Shown here: in pieces, positions 8,320-17,300 of the stretch
Layout: the number at the start of each line of letters is the position of its first letter
How positions within the stretch are numbered: position 1 is the first letter of the stretch
IMG/VR virus record: IMGVR_UViG_3300042935_000895
Coordinates: 1-22,184 of that record
Source: a virus
Length of the DNA stretch: 22,184 nucleotides
Strand: one strand, 5' to 3'
The notes under the pieces: generated by a model
What the model was told of the DNA's origin: nothing
Seen by the model: the letters and a program-made list of their open reading frames with translations, nothing else
The model's database searches: none
Position numbers and translations under genes: made by a program

Positions 8320-11300
8320 TAGTATCTATTACTCCTTAAATTTCCTCTATTTTGTTGTGAAAGTTTAGCCATTACAACATTTGCAATATCATCTGGACTT
8401 GCATCTGTACCAGCAACATTTACATTTACGTTATATGTATTATTATACATTGTTTCAGGTCCTTGTGCTTTACCAGATTCAGGGATTCTGTATCTATCAG
8501 ATCCACCAATTCCAAATGTTGGCTCACTCATTTCTGGAATCTTAAAAGCACCCATATTAATTGCTTCAAGCATTGGCAGACCGTACTTTCTAACCATAGC
8601 CTTTCTTACCATAAATTCTCCAGGAGTAGCTGCTATCTTCATAGAGTCCATTCCACCAATTCCAGGGATTTCTCCTCCAGTATGCTTTTTAAAGCTAACC
8701 TTACTGTCATATGTTGGAACATCTTCTCCAGCATCTTTTCCAACTTTTCCATTGTTTAAAACTTTTGTGTTCATTAAGGTTAGGTTGCCATCAGATATTA
8801 ATTTAGATGCTCTATTAGCTTTCCAAGTAGCAAACTTAGCTCCTGGACCTACATCAACAATTTCATGAAAATTAGTCTTACTACCAGAGCTAAGTTTGTT
8901 ATATAAGTCAATCATTGTATTAAACAATTTATCTCCTGCTATATGACCTTCTGGAAGATCAGGTGGCTTAGGTGGAGTAGGTGGAGTAGGTGGAGTAGGT
9001 GGAGTAGGTGGAGTCACTACTGGTGGAACTTCAGGTGTGACAGGAGCAGTAATGTTATCAGCAGCACCTCCGCCACCACCAGCACCAAGAGTTGTATTTG
9101 CAGCTTGACCAGGAGTTGTAACACCAGCAGCTTCTGATGCAACTACGGCTGCATTGTATGCATCAATTTGATCTTGGTAATCTCTTAATGCTTGACCAGT
9201 TAGATTTAGTCCCCTCATTGCTTCAATGTTTGTCTTTTGCTGTATTAACAAAATTCTTTGCTGGAGCTTCATTCTGTTTTCATCTACAACTCTTTGTCTT
9301 TCAGCATTATCATATAAGGTATTTTGAACTCCAATCATAAGCTGTTCATTAGCATAAATCTTATCACTAATTACTCTTATAGAATCTTCTATCTGTTGCC
9401 TTGTCATAAGGACACCATTGACAGAAGTAGTTATTGCTTTAAGATCTGATTGCCTCTTAGCTTCAAGCTCTGCTCTTGCATCTTCAATTCTATATTCTGT
9501 CTCTTGCTGTTGCATTGTACTTGCTGCATTTGCTGCTGCTGATATATCTCCAGATGCAAGTGCTGAAGCTAAATCAACTCTAGAACGTTCTTGCTGTGCA
9601 ATTCTGTCATTTCCCTTAGCAACCTTGTCAAGAGCATCAATTCTATCATCATAGACTTTATTTACAGCTTCTTCTTGTCTAGCAATAAGTTCTAAGCCAC
9701 GATTTCTATCATTGATATCACGTTGCCAAAGTTCATTCTGTCTTTCCATAACGTGAAGTTGATTTTCCAAAGCTATATTTTCCATATCTATTCCTGAAGA
9801 TATGAGGTCTAATGCATCTAGAGATCTTTCTTCTGAACTCTTTGTTAGAAAATCAAGTTGTCTTTGAATATCTAATTGCTTTTTTAATTCAGCAATATAT
9901 TCTGCTTTTGCTGCGGTACTTAGATTTTGATAGATTGTAACATCTACTAATGCAGCAATTTCACCACTAATACCACTGCTAACAAGTGTGTTGGTTACAC
10001 TTACCTGATCTTTTAAGTCACTAACTTTTTTCTTAACATCCAAAAGACCCTGTACTGCATTTAATTTCTTTTCAGCTTCAGTCTGAGCATTTAAAGATTT
10101 TATATACTCTTTTCTTTCTGCTGCTGTCAAACTTAGATATGTTTTCATATCTACCATTGCAATAATTTCTGGATCAATACCTTGAGATACAAGAGTGTTT
10201 GTTGCTGCTAATTGTTCTCCAAGATCTTTAGTATTTTCTTTAATACTTGCTACTGCTAAAATAGCATTTAATCTTTCTTGTGCCTCAATTTGTTTATTCA
10301 TTCTTGCAATAGCAATTGCTCTATTTGCATTAGAAAGGTTCATATAAATATCTTGAGGAATCATGCTAATTGCTTCTGCATTATTAGCATTTATAACTCC
10401 ATCAATTGCACCTGTATATTTATTAAGTGCTGTTAATTCTTTTTTAGAATTTTTAAGCCAGTCTTTTGCTTCCTTTTGCAATTCTTTCTTTGTTTTAGCT
10501 TTGCCACTAGAGGATCCTCCGCCTCCACCTCCGCCATCTTGGTTAGAAGGAGTTTGACTTTGATTGATTCCCTGTATAGTTTTTGCAAGTTCTTTTGCTT
10601 TTTCAACTTGTGCAGTATACTCTTTCATGGCTATATTAAAAGATCCAGGTCTATAATAATCTTCTTGCTTAGGCATTTCTCCAAGCTCTAATTTTGCAGA
10701 TGCAATAATAAATGATGTAACAAAAGACTTTGACTCTCCAGGACCAAGTGCGTTGTATGCATCAACTTCTGCTTGAGTCATATCCATTCCAGTAGTTTCA
10801 AATATTACTTGCTTTGTTTTTGTATCATCTCCACCAATTTTATTAATAATGTCGTCAGCTTTTGCTACAGCATCTTGCATTTCTTTTACAGGGTCTTTTC
10901 CTGTTCCTTCAAATAGTTTAAATATTTCAACAGGAGTGAATCCTTCTGGAGCAATTTCGGCAATTTTATCTATTGCATCTTGTATTGACTTAGTATAGTC
11001 TTCAGGGTTTGTAAACTCTGTATCCCCATTTAAATATTTTGTATACATTGAAATATCCCAACCATCAGGAAGGTTGTTTAAAACTGATTCTAAATCTTTT
11101 ATAGAGTCTGCATTTGTTCCAACTTGAAGTGCAAGCCTTGGATCTCCAAGTTCTGTAAGAGCATTTACTATTTGATCATATGATAAAGTTGTTCCAGATG
11201 ATTCAATAGCTGCTTGCATTTGTTGTGATGCTGCATCTGGATTAAGAGGACTTCCTCCACCACCAGGAATATTAAGGCTTGAAACAAAATTCTTTAGCTG

Positions 11301-14300
11301 GGATTCTTCAAATAAAGATTGCATTTCTTGTGCATTTACAGCTACTCCATCTTTTGTTTTTTCCAGTAAAGCTTCTTTATACAATGCCCAAACATTCTTT
11401 ATATCATCAAGCTTGGTTGCATAATTTTCTGGAGTTATTCCATCAAGGGTTGAAGCAACAACTTTTCCAATAATTTCTTTTTGATTAGCATCTAAGTCAT
11501 CAAATGATTTTTGGAACATTTCTGCTGAAACTTTATCTCTATCTGTTTGTCTTGCAATAAGATCTGCATTATCTTTTTCAAATCCTCCAAGTTGTAGTTG
11601 ATCAGATACGGCTTGTGAAGCCGCTCCTGCATCTGGTAAATTTACAACAGCAGCTGAAATATTTTCATATGCAGTATTTCTCATCTCTTCTATTTGTTTT
11701 TCTCTTGCTTCAAAATCTTCTAAGGATATTGTTCCATTTTTTCTTTCTTCTCTAAGAAGAGATTCAGCATTGTTTAATTCTTTAATAGTTTGAATGCTAG
11801 AGCCAAATGTTTTACCAACTACTTCAATTTGTTTGTCAAGTTCATCCATTGCTTTGTTGTATTTAAACAGTCCAACTGCTAGACCTGCAACAAGTCCAAC
11901 AGCTGTTCCAATTACTGGAACTACTGTTCCAGCACTTGCACCAAGTGCTGCTGTAGCTCCAGCCATTGCAAGAAGTCCAGCTGCACCTCCAACCATTAAT
12001 GCTGGACCTGCGGAATTTACAGCAATAGCAGTACCACCTGAAACTCCTGGAATAGGGCTACTTGCTTCTGGAATAGCATTACTTTTAACATCTTGAATAT
12101 CATTTCCAAGACTTTGTTGTCTTTTATTAATTTCATTAATCATTGCCTGAGAACCACTTTCTAAAGTGCCAGACTTAATTAGTGCTATAACTTTTGACTT
12201 TAAAAGTGCATCATCTAATGCAAAAGCAATTGAAGATCCAAATGCTTCTGCTTTATCTGGAGACATTCCATCTGCTATAGCAAAGGTCAACATTGATGCA
12301 ACTTTTTCATATCTTTGTTGTGAAGAAAGTTTTTTCATTTCTTCTATAAGTTTTTTGCCTTCATCTGTATCAAAGTATGGCATTATTTCAGAAGCATTTT
12401 GTGCTTGTTTTTCTGTAAATCTAAAGTCTGCATTTCCAGATCTTGTTGATGCAAAACCGTATCCAGTTGCTTGAGCCATAGTTTCCATTCTATTTGCTGC
12501 ACCACCCATATTTGATCCAGCAATTGCAGAAGATTTTGACAAACCATCAACGTGCTTTCTTATCATATAGAATGCTCCACCAAGCAATCCTAAGGCAGCA
12601 ACCACTCCTCCTATAACTGGACCCATAGAAGCAAGCATTGGAATTATACTCATTGCTGCACCTGCCCCCATTAAGGCTTGAGCTTTCTTTGGATCTTCTA
12701 CTGTGCTTGAAGCCATCATTGGAATCATTGACCCCATCATCATTGCCTGACTAATGCCAGCACCTCTTCCAGCCATAGCCCCAGATATTGTGCTTGGTAA
12801 AGCTTTAGCAGCAACAAGCAAAGACTTTCCATAGTTGGAAGTTGCAGTTACCATGCTCTTTGCACCATTTGCCATTGTTGTTTTTAGAAGGTTTGTGCCA
12901 GCTGCCATTGTTGGTCCAATTTTTGCAAGATTAGCATTTATTCCAACCATTCTATCTGTATGAATAAGTTGCTGTCTCATTACTTGTTTTTCAACATTTT
13001 CTCTTAACATAGTATACTTTGCACCAACATTTGCATATGCCGTATTGCTCATAGATACTTTATTTAAAGAGTCTTGCAGTCTCTTACTAGTTTGTGCCAT
13101 TTCATATTCAAGTCTTTGTCTTTCTCTTGCCATTCCTGCAAAGTCCTGACCTCTTCCTTGACCACGGTCTGCTGGATATTGTCCAGATCCTTGGTTTCCT
13201 CTTTGAGCACTTCTAGGTAAATCCTTAACCTTTCTATTTGGCATTCTTGTGCCAAAGTATTGAACTCCTGGCATTCCACCCTTGTTAAATCCTTGAACAT
13301 TTCCATCATTAATTGACTGTAATAAAGGAAGGTTCTTTCCAGTAGCTTCTTTATTAACTACAAATTCCCCTGGAGTTAGCATAGCTGGAACTGTATCAGT
13401 ATTGCCCATTCCTGGAACAAGAGTTCCACTATTGGCTTTTAGCATTCCTTGGAATTTTGAAGCACTTGAATAAATATCTCCACCAAGACCTCTAATTGAA
13501 GTAAGGTCTCTAAGCATAATTGCAGAGTAGGCTTCATCTGCATTTCTATATCCAGCTGCCTTTGCTGCTTCATCTAGCTTTGTTCTATCTCCAACTCTAG
13601 AAGGAAGTTTAAATGCAGACACTCTTGAAATAGATGATTCAACCGCATCATCATACATTTTTGTAAACTGTGCCTTAGTTAATCCTTCACGAGCAATAGA
13701 ATCTCCAAGCATCTTAACAAAGTCTTTTGATGCCCCTGTTTTTTCAAGAACTTGAGTAATTGCCTTTGCAGTATAAGCTCCAGTATTTGTTGCTTCACTT
13801 CCAAAGCTAATTTCAGACCCAGTGGCTCTTCTAAAAACACCCTTTGAATTTCTAGTAAGTTTTACACCTGCAGCACCAGGGTCTACTGTTACTAATCTTC
13901 CTCCACCAGTTGAAAGAATGTTACCAGCCGTTGCATCCATATCTCCAAGCATTGAGGAGGCTGGAATTTGCTTTAAAAGTTCTTTGGTAGGAAGTGTTGA
14001 TCCTGGCTTCATTCCTGGAATCATTGGAGCAGTTGTTGCAAAGATTTCTCCTTCAGGACCATCCATTCTTACAATTCTTGAACCAGGAGTTGCAGTACCT
14101 GCAATTCTTCTTCTTGCAGCATTTCCAATTAATTCTGCCTGAGCTTCTTCAAGAGTTGAGAATGGCTTAACAAACATCTTTCTACCATTAACATCATAAA
14201 CTCCAGCTAACTTTTGGAACCTACTACTATGTCCTGCTGAGTCTTCAATTTTTTGTCCAGTAAATTTTTTAATCTGTGAAGATTTAACAACACGATTTGG

Positions 14301-17300
14301 CATTCTTGCACCAAAATATTGCATACCTCCAACGGCTCCACCTTTATTAAATTCTGTTGACCCTCCAAATTTATTTTCTACATTTATAACTTTTCCATTT
14401 CGATCTTTAAATTGTAAAGTATTTCCATTAGAATCAATAGCACGAAGCTTTGAGCCAGGACCTGCTCTTAAAGGAACATTATTTTTTATAAAATGTTCGT
14501 TTAGTCTATCATTTACATTTCTATCTGTTACGCTAATTTTATTACCTGGAGGAAGATCTTTATTGGCAATATCTACAAGGTCTGATTTAGCTGGAAGTCG
14601 TAGCCCAGTTATTTGAGCAGCACCCCTCATGTTTGGATATGCTGTATTTCTTGCCTGATTCAACATGTCGTCAGTTATGTTTACATTTCCTTTAGCTGTC
14701 CTAATAGCTAAAAGCTCTCTATTTAAATCATCTACAAATTGTGAATTTGATACACCTGGATACACTCTTAAAAATGCAGCGTCTCTACCACCTTGTGTAA
14801 ATGATACTGCACTAGGATTACTCCTAAGCTCTTGCATTACATCATCAATTGATCTAGGAGTATTTGTATTTCTTCTAGCAGCTTGATTAATAGTTGTTGA
14901 AAAATTTGCCCAATCATCGGTTAAAGCTTTTACGGGATAGTCATGATCAAGCAATATTTCTGCAAGTCTATCCTTTTGAGAACCCTGACCTATCTTGCTT
15001 CCTGGAAGTCTTTTAATAGCCTCGTATTGTGCTCTAGAGCTAATCATCTCATTGCTGTCAAAATGAGTTCTTTGTGTAGAAATAGGTCTAGGAACTCTTG
15101 AAGCCTGACCTTCTTGCATGTCTTGTGCAAGTCTTTCTTCTGCTGCACGACTTGTAACTGGTATTTTTCTTCTTGTTGACTGACTTGAGTATTCTACTTC
15201 AGGGGAACCAAAAGCTCCAGATCTTCTAGGGATTCCCTTACCCATTTTTGCAGCCCTTGCCATTCTTGCTGCTCTTACAATATTTCCTATATTAAGATAT
15301 TGGACTCCTGCCATTCCACCAGAGTTTAATCCTTGAGGAGTTTTTCCATCATTAATAGAATGTAATAGTCCAAGATTGTTTTTAGTTGCTTCTTTGTTAA
15401 TTACAAATTCTCCAGGGGTAAGCATTGCTGGAACGGTGTCTGTATTGCCCATTCCAGGAACGGTTGTTCCTCCAGACATAAATATTTCTCCACCAGAATT
15501 TCTTCTTAAACCTCTTATTCTAATTGGAGTAGTTTTACCTGCAGCAGCTCCAGCAGCAGCAGCTACTCCAAGCCCAGGTCTAGTGGCTGCTGCTTGTTGC
15601 TGAACTGCTATTAAAGCCCTGTATTCTGCAACAAGACCTGCTACTGCATTTCTAGCTGCTCCAGTAGAAGTTGCCTGTTCTAGCATTGCAGCGTTTGCTA
15701 TTTCTGTAGAGCTTGCCAACTGTCTTGCAGCACCAGCTGCTTCCAACTCTTCAATTGATAAATATTTTGTAGATTGCGTAAGTGCTTTTACTGCTGCTAC
15801 TGGACCACCCTTTATAAGTGCCTTTCCAAAAATTCCAAATCCGTGAGTTATTTTTCCAAGAGTTCCAAGTAAGTTAATTAAAAGACCAAGGAACATTGTT
15901 CCAGCAGGAACTACAACGCCAACAATGACTGCTGCAATAGCTGCAAACTTTTTTTGACCATCTGAAAGACCATCAAATTTTTCAACAATCTTTGTTAAGA
16001 AGTTTACAACTGGAATTGCCATTTCAATAAATATTTTTCCAATTGGTTCAAGAGATAATTTTAATCTTTCTACTGCCCCAATAAGCTGTGTACCTAAAGC
16101 ATTTTCTACTGCACTAAGTTCTTTTTCTGCTGTAGCCCTTAATGCTGTAACATCATATTCCATTAAACTTAAAACTTGACTTGCTTGAGATCCATCTCTA
16201 ACAATATTTTCAAACAAAGCACCAAGTCTTGCATACTGATACTTTCCAAATACCTTTTCTAATGCCTGTTGTTTTGAAAAATCATCCAGACCTTTAAGTG
16301 CTTGACCAAAAGCAAATACTGTTCCCATCAAGTCTCCACGATTTGTAGAAATAATTTTATCTAAATTAATTCCAAACCCTGATAAAGTTTCTGTTGCTGC
16401 TTTTGTTGGATTAATTAAAGATGCAAGACCAGACTTTAGAGCGTTAGCACCCTGTTCTGCACTAACACCACCTTCTTGCATTGCTGCAAGGAATACTGAC
16501 ATATCTCGGACATCTCCACCAAGACCTTTAATAACTGGTGCAACTCTTGGAATTGCTGCAGATAAATCTTGTAAAGAAACAACAGTTTGGTTTTCAACCA
16601 TATTTAAAAAGTTAATTGTATCTGCTAGGTCTTCTCCAGATAATCTAAAAGCAGACTGAAGTGCAATAGTTGTTTTAAGTGCTTCATTTTGATCCATTTG
16701 ACCAAGTGTTGCAAGTCTTGTTGCCTGTCTTGTTGCATCTACCAAATCACCATTCCTTGCACCAGATGCTGCAGCCTGTGCTGCAAGTCCAATAGTATCT
16801 TTTACTGCAATTCCATACTTTGTAAATTCTTCAGAAAGTTGTCTAACCTGTGCAATGTTTTGATTAATTTCTTCTGGAGTTGTAAAAGTATCTCCATATA
16901 CCTTTTTAAGATTAACTAATTGCTTTTCAATATCCATAAAGGTTCTACCTGCAACTGTTCCTAAAACAGTTAATGGAACAGTAAATCCAACCATAAGCTG
17001 ACGACCAGCCCACTGAACATTTTTACCAAAATTAATCATGTGGGTAGTACCCTGTCTAAACATTGTATTTAGAAGAGCTTGTCTTTCTGCAGCTATTGCT
17101 GCTTTAGACGAAAACGCATCAAGTGGTCTAATTGCAAGGGCTTCCCCCATACCCTTTGCTGATGCACCAGTATTAATAAACTGTGTTTGGAGTGTAGATG
17201 CTCTTCTTGCTGCAAGGTCCATAGTTGCTGCAAAACCAGCACTGTTTTTATTAAAAGCAGAGCTAAAAAATTGACCTAAAGTTCCTTTTCCCTTTTTTAA

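Noticed and set aside
8962-9015. Short direct repeats as a possible CRISPR array or iteron
   Set aside because: The 9-bp units are contiguous without spacers and in frame, coding for a Thr-Pro-Pro linker.
11794-12474. Long plus-strand open frames opposite the tape measure (about 11794-12096 and 12166-12474)
   Set aside because: They are antisense shadows of Ala/Gly-rich codons, with low-complexity Ala/Pro/Ser/Thr translations, no ribosome sites and no plus-strand promoter.
13064-13309. Open frame of 81 codons on the minus strand within the tape measure region
   Set aside because: It overlaps the tape measure in another frame, has no ribosome site, and its composition follows the parent gene.
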